Below, in pieces: positions 6,792 through 15,968 of a DNA stretch of 16,200 bases (position 1 is its first letter; each line of letters starts with the position of its first letter). The position numbers and the translations under genes are program-made. The notes under the pieces were generated by a model. That model searched no databases. It was not told where the DNA came from and worked only from the letters and a program-made list of their open reading frames with translations. This stretch comes from Bacteroidetes bacterium QS_8_68_15 (GTDB lineage Bacteria > Bacteroidota > Rhodothermia > Rhodothermales > Salinibacteraceae), in NCBI GenBank assembly GCA_003023245.1, contig PXTR01000142.1, forward strand, positions 1-16,200, given 5' to 3'.

Positions 6792-6954
6792 GCCGCTTGA
6801 AGTTGTAATCATGCTGCCAGTGCGCTCGCCCCGACGGTGAAAAGTACGGGCGGGAGGCAACTTTTTAGGGAAGGTGAAGTTAAGGAAGCGCAAAGAGAGA
6901 TCTGCGTTGTGCTCTCGCCACTGTCTCTCTCACGCTGACGTGCTTTCCACCCTC

Positions 6955-7272
6955 ATGGAAATTCCTCTCCAGATCACCACTCGCCACTTCGACGCGCGCC
7001 CCGCCCTGCACGATCACGCCGCGCGCCGCCTCGAAAAACTCGAACGCTTCTACGACGGCATCATCGACGCACACGTCATCCTCGAAGCCGACGGCCGCCC
7101 GCCCGACGACAAAAAGGCCGAAGTTATGATCAACGTCTACCAGAAACGGCTCGCGGCCACCAGCACTGCTTCCTCCCACGAAGAGGCCATCGACGGCTGC
7201 GCCGAGGGGCTACGTCGCCAGCTCAAGACGTACAAAGGCAAGCTCAAGAGCACGAAGCAAGACCGGTGGTAA
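6955..7272 (+). CDS. hpf: Ribosome hibernation promoting factor (short HPF/RaiA family)
   Basis: This 105-residue protein has the full sigma-54 modulation/ribosome-associated inhibitor A domain and nothing more. MEIPLQITTRHFDARPALHD (1-20), HAARRLEKLERFYDGIIDAH and a middle strand VMINVYQKRLAAT are followed by the helix EEAIDGCAEGLRRQLKTYKG. The C-terminus is rich in Lys and Arg (KLKSTKQDRW). The family binds in the mRNA/tRNA channel of the 30S subunit in stationary phase and promotes inactive ribosome dimers or blocks initiation. The C-terminal dimerisation domain of long HPF is absent, so partner factors would be needed for dimers. The ATG at 6955 matches the domain start; an upstream in-frame ATG (6874) would add a non-conserved stretch. 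The 163-base gap before it has a short AGAGAGA/TCTCTCT complementarity (near 6894 and 6924). Confidence 0.9.
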   Translation: MEIPLQITTRHFDARPALHDHAARRLEKLERFYDGIIDAHVILEADGRPPDDKKAEVMINVYQKRLAATSTASSHEEAIDGCAEGLRRQLKTYKGKLKSTKQDRW

Positions 7273-7300
7273 AAGAAGGAGTGGCTCGCTGCACTCGCCG

Positions 7301-7357
7301 AAGAGGAGAAGCGTGGCTGGCTGCTGGACACCCCTTCCTCACGCACCTTCTCTCTTT
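7301..7357. terminator. Possible bidirectional terminator at the convergent junction
   Basis: Two convergent genes end at 7272 and 7370. AAGAGGAGAAGCGTG (7301-7315) pairs with the region CACGCACCTTCTCTCTT (7340-7356), with a two-base bulge, across a 24-base loop. A pyrimidine-rich run follows on the plus strand. It is not a classic compact hairpin with a T-run. The GA-rich sequence after both stops may also be a degenerate heptamer pair (from the minus-strand stop: GGAGGAA, AGGGGGA, AAGAGAG, AAGGTGC). Confidence 0.35.
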
Positions 7358-7369
7358 CCCCCTTTCCTC

Positions 7370-8572
7370 CTACGGAGTCGACACGCGCGGCGTCTCTCCG
7401 CTCAGCACGCGGCTAATCCAGCGCGTCAGCGGGACGCCGTCGGTCGTCGTGTCGTAGTAGCTCGAGTCGTGAATGGCGAAGGTGTGCTGGTCGCCGGGCG
7501 TGTAGTAGGTAGCCCAGCGCTCAGGGGAGAGTTCGCTTCGCAAGCCGCGGACCGCCTGCCGGTATTCGTCCGCGCTGATCTGGCATCGCTCTGGCTGCCC
7601 CTCGGGGCACGGCGGCAATCCCGCTTCGAAGAAACTGCGGATGCTCGGGTCCTCCTCGGAAGTGACGAGGCCGAAGGTGGCCTCCGGGTAGGCGTCGGCA
7701 AAATAGCTGTAGAGGTTCCACAGCCCGCCGCCCTCCGGCCCGTAGCAGTCGGGGCACTCCGAACGCGGCGGTAGCGCGGCGTTGAGGTTCCACACCTCGC
7801 GCCACGACTGTTGCAGGGCCAGGGGAAGCACATCTTCGTCTTTCGGAAGCGGCCCGGACTCGGTGATGAGGTCCACCGGCTGCGGGGCGAACGCCTCGGC
7901 CATCGCCGAGTAGGCGAAGACCGACCCGAAGCCGCCGGCGCTGCTGCCGTAGGCGACGACCTGATCGACCCGCTCGGAGAAGTAGGGCGCGAGCAGCTCG
8001 GCGTAGCGCTCGACGTTGCGGTGCCCAACGAGCTGGTGCGTTTCCGACGAGTCGTCCACCGTTACCGAAGCGTCCGGCCGGCTGCCGCTGTGCAGGTCGT
8101 GGTTGCAGTTGGGCACGTAGGCGATGTCGTAGTTCGCCACCGGGTTGTCCTCCTCACGCCGGTCGTCGAAGATACCGGCCGGGTCGCCGTCGAAGCGATT
8201 GCCCGCGTTGCCCGTGTCGAAGCCGTTGGCAGGCGGGCAGTGGTCTCCCACGCACACTCCCCCGGCGGCGAACCAGATGAGCAGCCCGTCGGGGTCTTCC
8301 TGAAGGCGCACGCCCAGCCCCGTCTGCGACCCGTCGCTGCAAACGGCCCCCTCCACCTCCACGAAGGTCCACGTGCCCAGCGAGTCCCCCTCGGCCGCCG
8401 CAAGGGGCGACGGGTCTTCGCCCTCCTCCGGCCCGCTCGTGTCGCAGGCAGCGACGCCGCCGACCAGCACCAGCACGGTCCCCAGCCACTGCAGCGCCCG
8501 CACCAGTCGCGCCCCCGCCGCCGGGAGGCCGCCTGTTCGTGGCCGGCGCTGCAGAGGAAACCGTTCGTTCAT
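7370..8572 (-). CDS. Pectinacetylesterase/NOTUM-like lipoprotein hydrolase
   Basis: This 400-residue predicted lipoprotein has a basic N-terminus and a hydrophobic helix (about 26-42) ending in a lipobox VAAC with Cys43. The mature part resembles the pectinacetylesterase (NOTUM-like) alpha/beta-hydrolase family: LIWFAAGGVCVGDHC (98-112), YVPNCNHDLHSGS (152-164, equivalent to the YIPYCTGD block), AYGSSAGGFGS (207-217) with nucleophile Ser211, SEEDPSIRSFF (305-315) with a likely catalytic Asp309, and GDQHTFAIHD (360-369) with likely His363. Several cysteines suggest disulfides, fitting an exported enzyme. The substrate is not known; family members remove acyl groups from polysaccharides or lipids. 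The ATG at 8572 overlaps the metF stop as ATGA, which suggests translational coupling, and it starts the signal peptide. The reading frame stays open further upstream inside metF but without homology. Confidence 0.83.
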   Translation of the reverse strand: MNERFPLQRRPRTGGLPAAGARLVRALQWLGTVLVLVGGVAACDTSGPEEGEDPSPLAAAEGDSLGTWTFVEVEGAVCSDGSQTGLGVRLQEDPDGLLIWFAAGGVCVGDHCPPANGFDTGNAGNRFDGDPAGIFDDRREEDNPVANYDIAYVPNCNHDLHSGSRPDASVTVDDSSETHQLVGHRNVERYAELLAPYFSERVDQVVAYGSSAGGFGSVFAYSAMAEAFAPQPVDLITESGPLPKDEDVLPLALQQSWREVWNLNAALPPRSECPDCYGPEGGGLWNLYSYFADAYPEATFGLVTSEEDPSIRSFFEAGLPPCPEGQPERCQISADEYRQAVRGLRSELSPERWATYYTPGDQHTFAIHDSSYYDTTTDGVPLTRWISRVLSGETPRVSTP

Positions 8573-9618
8573 CCTTCTTGCGTGCCCTCTTCGTCTTCGA
8601 CGAGGGCCGGGTCGTCCTCGACGGCGGGAGTGGTGGACCTGGACCGGCCTTTTTTCTTGCGCAGCGTCTCGCGCAGCGGTGCGACGACGCGCTTGGCCAG
8701 CCGGGCGCTCGACATGATGTAGAAGTGCACCGCCGGCGCGCCCGCGTCCATCAGCTCCTCGGCCTGCTGGATGGCCCATTCCACCCCGATCCGTTCGACT
8801 TCCTCCCGGTCGTCAGCGGCCTCGACCTCGGCGGCGAGCGCTTCGGGAATGCTCAGGTGGAAAAAGCTGGGCAGGAATTGCAGGTGGCGCTTTTTCGAGA
8901 GCACCTTCAGGCCCGGAACGATAGGCACGTCGATGCCGACGTCGCGGCATTTCTCGACGAACTCGAAGTACGCCTCGTTGTCGTAGAACATCTGCGAGGT
9001 GATGTAGTCGGCCCCGGCGTCGACCTTGCGTTTCAGGCGCAGCACGTCCCACGTCAAGTTGGGGGCTTCGATGTGCTTTTCGGGGTAGCCGCCCACGCCG
9101 ACGCAGAAGTCGGTCGGGGCCGCCTCGGCCATTTTATCCAGGTACGTCCCCTCGTTCATGTCATTGATCTGCTCGACCAGCTCGACGGCGTACTCGTTGC
9201 GCGAGCGGCCCGGTGCGATGTCTTTTTTGTAACCGGGGTCGTCGCCGGTGAGGGCCATCACGTTGTCGACGCCGAGGTAGTTGAGTTCGATGAGCGCGTC
9301 CTCGCTTTCCTCGCGCGTGAAGCCCTTGCAGAGCAGGTGCGGCACCGTGTCGACGCCGTAGCGCGCCTCGATGGCCGCGCAGAGGCCAATGGTGCCGGGG
9401 CGCTTGCGCGTGACGCGCCGCTGCCACGTACCGTCGCCGCTCTCGACGTACTCGACCTCGGCGGCGTGGCTGGTCATGTCGATAAAGGCCGGGTCGTAGG
9501 GCATCAGTTCTTCGACCACGCCCATGATCTGCTCGGCGCTGCCGCCGCGCTTCGGGGGAATAATTTCGTAGGAGATCAGCGGGTCGTCGGCCTGTTCCAG
9601 ACGCTCGGTGACTTTCAT
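8569..9618 (-). CDS. metF: 5,10-methylenetetrahydrofolate reductase
   Basis: This FAD-containing TIM-barrel enzyme reduces methylene-THF to methyl-THF, the methyl donor for methionine synthesis. Conserved elements are SYEIIPPKRG (16-25) with the catalytic Glu18, PHLLCKGFTREE (93-104), NVMALTGDDPG (119-129) with the flavin-site Asp126, VGVGGYPEKH (173-182), AGADYITSQMFYDNEAYFEF (201-220) and GVEWAIQQAEELMDAGAPAVHFYIM (278-302). At 349 residues it is longer than E. coli MetF (296). The last 30 residues form a basic patch (RKKKGRSR) followed by an acidic tail, likely disordered. The ATG at 9618 matches the family N-terminus. No Shine-Dalgarno site is seen. The 121-base leader (9619-9739) holds an AT-rich stretch near 9728-9745 that could contain a promoter; I found no S-adenosylmethionine riboswitch pattern. 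Confidence 0.95.
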   Translation of the reverse strand: MKVTERLEQADDPLISYEIIPPKRGGSAEQIMGVVEELMPYDPAFIDMTSHAAEVEYVESGDGTWQRRVTRKRPGTIGLCAAIEARYGVDTVPHLLCKGFTREESEDALIELNYLGVDNVMALTGDDPGYKKDIAPGRSRNEYAVELVEQINDMNEGTYLDKMAEAAPTDFCVGVGGYPEKHIEAPNLTWDVLRLKRKVDAGADYITSQMFYDNEAYFEFVEKCRDVGIDVPIVPGLKVLSKKRHLQFLPSFFHLSIPEALAAEVEAADDREEVERIGVEWAIQQAEELMDAGAPAVHFYIMSSARLAKRVVAPLRETLRKKKGRSRSTTPAVEDDPALVEDEEGTQEG

Positions 9619-9739
9619 GCGGTGCGGGGGTGCTGCGGTAATTTGGTGATACGGAGTCGGAGCGTTGTAGGGGCAAGGCGGGGAGCTGTTCGCCGAAACA
9701 CCCCCCGTTTCCGCCTCAGCGCCTCACTATAACAAAAAA

Positions 9740-10042
9740 CTAATTTCGTCGCTGGTGAAGGTCGCGTTTCCAGTCGTCGGGAATTTGGCCGGAGGGAAAG
9801 CCGGCGTAGCGGTACGGTACGGGGCCGTCGTCTTCGCGCCGCTGCTCTTCACGGATCTCGCGCGCCCCCACGAGCGCGTGCTCGCCCGCCGCCGCATGTC
9901 GCCGGGGTCGCCGGGGCACCGACGCGCCGGTGCGCAACGGGGCCGGGCGTTCGGGAAAGTAGAGGCGATAGACGGTGGCCACGCACCACGTGAGCAAAAA
10001 GAAAAACAGCGGCGCGACCAGGAGCAGGAAGAGCACATGCAT
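9740..10042 (-). CDS. Small one-helix membrane protein downstream of the oxidase genes
   Basis: I do not recognise this 100-residue protein. Residues 1-28 (MHVLFLLLVAPLFFFLLTWC and on to YRLYF) form one hydrophobic helix. A 70-residue hydrophilic part rich in Arg and Pro follows and ends with PYRYAGFPSGQIPDDWKRDL, a segment that looks like a folded or binding motif rather than random translation. The ATG at 10042 places the helix at the N-terminus. The gene is on the same strand as, and 159 bases after, the oxidase subunit IV gene, and it precedes metF. Small single-helix subunits are common in heme-copper oxidases, so an accessory subunit or assembly role is possible but is inferred only from position. 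The gap 10043-10201 shows no repeat array. Confidence 0.6.
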   Translation of the reverse strand: MHVLFLLLVAPLFFFLLTWCVATVYRLYFPERPAPLRTGASVPRRPRRHAAAGEHALVGAREIREEQRREDDGPVPYRYAGFPSGQIPDDWKRDLHQRRN

Positions 10043-10201
10043 GACGGCAGGCCAGGACGTTCTGATAGTGCACAAGGAGAAACGAACACCGGCGGTGGCG
10101 CGGTGGGTTACCGCTTGTTAAGTTTTCGCATAGACACGGTTCCACTCCAGTTGAAACGACCACGCAATGCGGCGGAGTTCGCCGGTCGGCGAGACGTCGT
10201 T

Positions 10202-10702
10202 TTACGAGTCGTCGCCGGACGGGGCGCTCGCGGTGTCTGCGCTCGCAGGGGCTTCATCAGCCGTCGTCGCGCTGCTCGCGCCGCCGCCAGCGTTCGGATA
10301 GTCCGCCGGTGCGATGCGCAGGAGCGAGTCGGCCGGCTCCTCCGATTGCAGCTCTTCGGCGCGGCGCTCCTGAGCGGAGATCGTCTCGGGAGCCACGTTG
10401 CCCAGGTCGCCGCGAAAGCTCACGTCCAGCAGCGTAAAGAAAAGAAAGACCACGACGAAGACCGTTCCTACCGTGAAGACCATCGAGTTGACCCCCTTGT
10501 CGTACTTCAAGGCCATAAAGAAGAGCACCACCAGCGCGGATTTCGCCCCGGCGATCCCCAGCGCGACGGGCAGGTCCAGCACGCCGAGGTCGAGCTGCGC
10601 CACGGCGACGGTCAGAACGGTCAACACCACCAGCGCCCCGAAGACCCGAAGCAGGACCTTCATGGGAATGACGTGGTGGCTGTCGTGCTCGGTGTGGGCC
10701 AT
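10202..10702 (-). CDS. ctaF: Cytochrome c oxidase subunit IV (prokaryotic COX4 family)
   Basis: This small membrane subunit belongs to the caa3-type oxidase. Three helices (about 16-36, 44-66, 73-94) match the three-helix prokaryotic COX4 fold, and KSALVVLFFMALKYDK (54-69) is the typical second-helix signature. The N-terminus is His-rich (HTEHDSHH). A 70-residue acidic, Ala/Ser-rich tail follows the helices and is longer than in most relatives, probably disordered. The ATG at 10702 stands four bases after the end of an inverted heptamer array that fills the gap to the coxC stop, so no Shine-Dalgarno site is present. It is cotranscribed with coxC by position. Confidence 0.9.
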   Translation of the reverse strand: MAHTEHDSHHVIPMKVLLRVFGALVVLTVLTVAVAQLDLGVLDLPVALGIAGAKSALVVLFFMALKYDKGVNSMVFTVGTVFVVVFLFFTLLDVSFRGDLGNVAPETISAQERRAEELQSEEPADSLLRIAPADYPNAGGGASSATTADEAPASADTASAPSGDDS

Positions 10703-10710
10703 GGGCTTCG

Positions 10711-10787
10711 CGGTTTGGGGTTGCGGGTTCGGAGTTCGGGGTCGGAGGCGCTAAAAAACTCTAAACCCAAAACCCCGAACCCCAAAC

Positions 10788-10790
<3 letters not shown>
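10711..10790. repeat. Heptamer-phased inverted repeat between coxC and ctaF
   Basis: This is the clearest element of its kind in the window. The ctaF-side arm reads CGGTTTG, GGGTTGC, GGGTTCG, GAGTTCG, GGGTCGG (10711-10745). The coxC-side arm reads AAACTCT, AAACCCA, AAACCCC, GAACCCC, AAACTCA (10756-10790). Each arm is five exact 7-base steps. The arms are inverted imperfect copies with a 10-base loop. The coxC stop codon (10788-10790) is part of the last unit, and the other arm ends eight bases before the ctaF ATG. Confidence 0.92.
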
Positions 10791-11486
<696 letters not shown>

Positions 11487-11510
<24 letters not shown>

Positions 11511-11535
11511 GAGCGAGGGAGCGGTTTGCGTTCAG
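11487..11535. repeat. Direct repeat flanking the coxC start codon
   Basis: On the plus strand AGCGGTTTGCGTT occurs at 11487-11499 and again at 11520-11532, both followed by (T)CAG. One copy lies in codons 4-9 of coxC and the other in its leader, 33 bases apart, with the ATG (11508-11510) between them. A small duplication or slippage event is the simplest explanation. Confidence 0.6.
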
Positions 11536-11545
11536 GTCGGTCGGT

Positions 11546-11583
11546 GGTGCCGTGCGTGACGCATGGTGCGTGACGCGTGATGC
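11546..11583. repeat. Heptamer array, arm before coxC
   Basis: Plus-strand units are CGTGACG (11555-11561), CATGGTG, CGTGACG and CGTGATG (11576-11582). They are inverted relative to the CGTGATT/CGTGATG/CGTGACT units that follow the coxA stop at 11680-11702. On the mRNA this arm reads as C/A-rich sequence 35 bases before the coxC start. About 96 bases of unremarkable sequence separate the arms. Confidence 0.8.
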
Positions 11584-11679
11584 TACCTGCCCGCCGAGGA
11601 GGTCGACGAAAGAAGCGGTATCGCTTTCTGAATAGCGTCGCCGGTAGACGCTGGACGCAAGCGTGTGGGACCGGCTCCA

Positions 11680-11699
11680 GTCACGCATCACGAATCACG

Positions 11700-11702
<3 letters not shown>
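11680..11702. repeat. Heptamer array starting at the coxA stop codon
   Basis: Plus-strand units are GTCACGC, ATCACGA, ATCACGC (11680-11700), followed by TA, so the TAG stop of coxA (11700-11702) is made by the last unit. Read from the gene it is TAG CGTGATT CGTGATG CGTGACT. The boundary TAGCGTGAT is identical to that at 15960-15968 after an unrelated gene. Confidence 0.8.
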
Positions 11703-13502
<1,800 letters not shown>

Positions 13503-13520
13503 GGTGCTGGGAGGGCTGTG

Positions 13521-13561
13521 AGAGGTACCTCTTTTCTGATGCTTTTGCGCTTTCGAAGCGC
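13521..13561. promoter_or_regulatory. Two perfect palindromes in the coxA leader
   Basis: AGAGGTACCTCT (13521-13532) is a perfect 12-base palindrome and begins 19 bases upstream of the coxA start. GCGCTT (13547-13552) and AAGCGC (13556-13561) form a perfect 6-bp hairpin with a TCG loop. The spacer between them is AT-richer than its surroundings. They could be an operator or a leader RNA structure controlling oxidase expression. No regulator is identified. Confidence 0.4.
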
Positions 13562-13586
13562 GTTGCGTATTACGTGAGGCGTGAAA
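13559..13586. repeat. Heptamer array, arm before coxA
   Basis: Units on the plus strand are CGCGTTG, CGTATTA, CGTGAGG, CGTGAAA (13559-13586). They share the CGTGA core with the array after the coxB stop, in inverted orientation on the mRNA, with about 98 bases between arms. The first unit overlaps the 13547-13561 hairpin. Confidence 0.65.
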
Positions 13587-13684
13587 TTGCCTGCCTGCGA
13601 ATGCTCAGAAGAGAATCGAGGCGTCGCTTTTTCTGCATTGCTTTTCCGGTAGAGTAGAAACACAGCCCCCGTGCCCAGGCTTCC

Positions 13685-13712
13685 TCACGAAACACACATC
13701 ACGTTTCACCCA
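13685..13712. repeat. Heptamer array starting at the coxB stop codon
   Basis: Plus-strand units are TCACGAA, ACACACA, TCACGTT, TCACCCA (13685-13712). The coxB stop is at 13714-13716, one base away. Read from the gene, the mRNA has the stop followed by GGGTGAA, ACGTGAT, GTGTGTT, TCGTGAG. Confidence 0.7.
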
Positions 13713-13713
13713 C

Positions 13714-14706
13714 CTACTCCGCCGCGCCGACGCCGCTGCTGCCGGACGAGGACTCGGTGAGCGTCTTGTCGCTCTGCGTTTTCATAAACTCGATCAGCGA
13801 GGTAAGCTGCCGCTCGGAGAGCGACCCGTAGTTGGAGGGCATGTTCGAGCCGTAGCCGGCGACGATCTTCTCGTAGGGCGCAACGATGGACTCGCGCAGG
13901 TAGTTCTCGTCCACCGTCACGGTCTGGCCGCTCGACATCTCGTGACCGGTCGTGCCGTAGAGGCCCTGCCAGGTCGGCCCCACGTTCGAGGAGCCGTCGA
14001 GCGAGTGGCAGGCGTTGCAGCCCTGGCGTTCATAGAGGACCTTGCCGTACTCCGCCGGCGGGAGGTCCGCCACGCCGCCGCCGGTCTGGAGCCACTCCTG
14101 GAAGTCCTGCTGGTCGTGCACGACGACCTTGGCGTCCATCGCGGAGTGTTGCGTGCCGCAGTACTCGGTGCAGAACGCCTTGTACGTGCCCGTCTCGGTC
14201 GCCTCGAACCACAGGTACGAGTAGCGGTCCGGCAGCACGTCGTGCTTCACGCGAAAGGCCGGCACGAAGAAGCTGTGGAGCACGTCGGTGCTGCTCATCT
14301 TCAGGCGCACCGGGCGGCCCGCCGGCACGTGCAACTCATTGGTGATCGACGTGCCGTTCGGGTAGGTAAAGTTCCAGTTCCACTGCTCCCCCTGCACGTT
14401 GATCTCGTAAGCGTTGGGCGGGGCCGTCCCGATCTTGATGAACGACTGAAAGCCCCACGTGAAGACCACCAGCACCAGAATCGTCGGAATCACGATCCAG
14501 GAGATCTCGATGAGCTTGTTCTCCTTGACCGGAGCGGGCCGCTCGGAGGGGTGCTGCCGGCGGTACTTGTAGGCGAAGTAGAGCATCGCCCCCATCACGC
14601 CCACGAAGAGCACGATGCTCGTCCAGTAGACGAAGTAAAAGAGGGCGTCGATCTCCGGGGCCAGCGTCGAGGCCTGCTCCGGGAGCCAAACGGTTGCGTC
14701 GTCCAT
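13714..14706 (-). CDS. coxB: Cytochrome c oxidase subunit II fused to cytochrome c (caa3 type)
   Basis: This subunit takes electrons through a fused cytochrome c and the CuA centre and passes them to subunit I. It has 330 residues: two membrane helices (about 20-46 and 66-90), then a CuA cupredoxin domain with QWNWNFTYP (108-116). The CuA ligands are His144, Cys179, Cys183, His187 and Met190 in AFCTEYCGTQHSAM. A monoheme cytochrome c domain follows (about 215-312) with QGCNACH (229-234; haem attached at Cys230 and Cys233, His234 axial) and a probable Met289 axial ligand in GSNMP. A Ser/Gly-rich tail ends the protein. No cleavable signal or lipobox precedes helix 1. It lies 150 bases after the SCO gene, which fits with SCO loading its CuA site. 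Confidence 0.97.
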   Translation of the reverse strand: MDDATVWLPEQASTLAPEIDALFYFVYWTSIVLFVGVMGAMLYFAYKYRRQHPSERPAPVKENKLIEISWIVIPTILVLVVFTWGFQSFIKIGTAPPNAYEINVQGEQWNWNFTYPNGTSITNELHVPAGRPVRLKMSSTDVLHSFFVPAFRVKHDVLPDRYSYLWFEATETGTYKAFCTEYCGTQHSAMDAKVVVHDQQDFQEWLQTGGGVADLPPAEYGKVLYERQGCNACHSLDGSSNVGPTWQGLYGTTGHEMSSGQTVTVDENYLRESIVAPYEKIVAGYGSNMPSNYGSLSERQLTSLIEFMKTQSDKTLTESSSGSSGVGAAE

Positions 14707-14792
14707 GTCGTCGTCGGTACTGCCGTAGGGAAGGAGTTACTACTGCGTTTTACTTCGGAAGGCGCTTTCTACGACCGCCCAGAAAAGCATTC

Positions 14793-14808
14793 GAACGTCG
14801 ACACGTTC
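14793..14808. promoter_or_regulatory. Perfect short hairpin between the SCO gene and coxB
   Basis: GAACGT (14793-14798) and ACGTTC (14803-14808) pair perfectly around a four-base CGAC loop, in the 150-base gap between the SCO stop and the coxB start. No T-run follows on either strand, so it is more likely an operator or leader hairpin than a terminator. No heptamer array is visible in this gap. Confidence 0.35.
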
Positions 14809-14856
14809 TACGCACCACGTTTCAGCGCCTCCTCCCAAGACGCCCCCCAGTCGCTA

Positions 14857-15744
14857 CTACTCCCGTCGCCCTCCCTCGTTCTGTCGGTTGTTTTCCCGCC
14901 GCCAAAATACGGCGAGGCCCACCCCGAGAAGCACTGCAAAAAGCAAACTTCCCAGCCGCATGATGTTGAAAGCGTCGGCAACGTAGGAGTTCGACTTCGG
15001 GTCGTACTGAAAGCAGCGCGACACGACCTGGTCAAGCACGCTGCCGACCTGTCCGTTGGAGGCTTCGACGAGCGCCTTGCGCGTATCGCCGGCGCTGGGG
15101 TTGACTCCGCCGAGGTAGCGCGTGACCTCTCCCTCGCCGCTGAGAAAGATTACCGTCGAGGGATGCGCGAACTGCTTTTTGCGCTCGATCCAGTTGAAGT
15201 TGAAGCCCACTGCCTGCGTAAGACGCTGAATGCTCTCTTCCGACCCGGTGAGGAAGTGCCATCCGTCCGCCGCGTCGGGCTTGCCGAGGTTGCCGAGCGC
15301 GGTCTTCTTTTCCTTGCGCGCGATTTTCGGGCCTTCCCGTTTGTTGAAGCTGACGGTGAGCACCTCGAACTGCCCCCCCGGCGTCCACTCCATATCGGAG
15401 AGCGTGCGCGTCAGCCCCTTCAGCATCAGGTTGCAGAGCATCGGGCACTGGTGGTAGACGAGGTTGAGGACCACCGGGCGCTCCCCGTCGAAGTAGCGCC
15501 CGAGCTGCACCTGCTTTCCCGCCGCGTTGCGAAAGGTAAGGTCCTGCGGAATCGACGCGCCGAGCTTCTGCTCCAGCTCCACGCCGTCGAACTCCTCGAT
15601 CTGCTGCCCGCTGCGCTGCGCGTGAGCGGCGGGCACTCTCAGTGCGACGGCGACCAGCAACGCGACGCCGAGCCCCCCGGCCAGGACGCCCCGGAGGCTT
15701 CCCGCAGCCACCATCGAAGCAACGTCAAGCGGTCGTCGCATCAT
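14857..15744 (-). CDS. SCO1/SenC family copper chaperone
   Basis: This membrane-bound thioredoxin-fold protein delivers copper to, or reduces, the CuA site of subunit II. The 295 residues start with an N-terminal hydrophobic signal or anchor (about 12-42, ending AHAQ). QCPMLC (99-104) provides the CxxxC copper ligands Cys100 and Cys104, and FAHPST (192-197) the third ligand His194. VVLNLVYHQCPMLCN and VLTVSFN are typical SCO strands. Unlike short SCO proteins it has a second helix at the C-terminus (262-281, RLGSLLFAVLLGVGLAVFW), as in the long SCO variants next to alternative complex III/caa3 clusters. AGGAGG at 15753-15758 lies eight bases before the first of two adjacent ATGs, favouring 15744. 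Confidence 0.93.
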   Translation of the reverse strand: MMRRPLDVASMVAAGSLRGVLAGGLGVALLVAVALRVPAAHAQRSGQQIEEFDGVELEQKLGASIPQDLTFRNAAGKQVQLGRYFDGERPVVLNLVYHQCPMLCNLMLKGLTRTLSDMEWTPGGQFEVLTVSFNKREGPKIARKEKKTALGNLGKPDAADGWHFLTGSEESIQRLTQAVGFNFNWIERKKQFAHPSTVIFLSGEGEVTRYLGGVNPSAGDTRKALVEASNGQVGSVLDQVVSRCFQYDPKSNSYVADAFNIMRLGSLLFAVLLGVGLAVFWRRENNRQNEGGRRE

Positions 15745-15752
15745 CGCTCGGC

Positions 15753-15758
15753 CCTCCT
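15753..15758 (-). promoter_or_regulatory. Strong Shine-Dalgarno site of the SCO gene
   Basis: AGGAGG on the minus strand, eight bases before ATG 15744. It supports the first of two adjacent ATG codons and stands out because the other oxidase genes lack such a site. Confidence 0.75.
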
Positions 15759-15917
15759 GTTGGCTGTAGAGAAGAAAAACTGCGTCAGGAAAGCGGCCTT
15801 CCCGTTTCGCCCCTCGTTGCCACGTTGTGCTACGCAGGCGCGGGCGTCGGGGTCGGTGTGCAAAGCGTTTTTCTACGAAAGTTTTCTGGTCGGACGCAAT
15901 CGATGCGGTCTATTGTC

Positions 15918-15968
15918 ATCACGCGATACGCATCACGCGATACGCATCACGCGATACGCATCACGCTA
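15918..15968. repeat. Regular 14-base tandem array (two alternating heptamers) at a stop codon
   Basis: ATCACGC and GATACGC alternate without error: seven units from 15918 to 15966 (ATCACGC four times, GATACGC three times). The last unit plus TA makes the TAG stop of the partial gene (15966-15968). There are no spacers, so this is not CRISPR. No clear inverted arm is seen in the remaining 173 bases before the SCO start, which hold only the SCO leader. Confidence 0.95.

Noticed and set aside
6874..6954. Upstream in-frame ATG for the hibernation factor
   Set aside because: It would add 27 residues without homology; the conserved domain begins at the ATG at 6955.
7811..8722. 303-codon plus-strand frame opposite the lipoprotein gene
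   Set aside because: Antisense frame; the minus strand has a lipobox, the GSSAGG nucleophile motif and an ATGA junction with metF.
9619..9739. S-adenosylmethionine riboswitch upstream of metF
   Set aside because: I looked for the SAM-I core and other SAM aptamer patterns on the minus strand and did not find them; only an AT-rich stretch is present.
9849..10163. Alternative minus-strand frame starting MVVSTGVEPC
   Set aside because: It overlaps the 100-residue membrane protein in another frame and lacks a coherent helix or conserved segment.
15918..15968. Short regular repeats as a CRISPR array
   Set aside because: Units are 7 or 14 bases and contiguous, with no spacers and no cas genes nearby.
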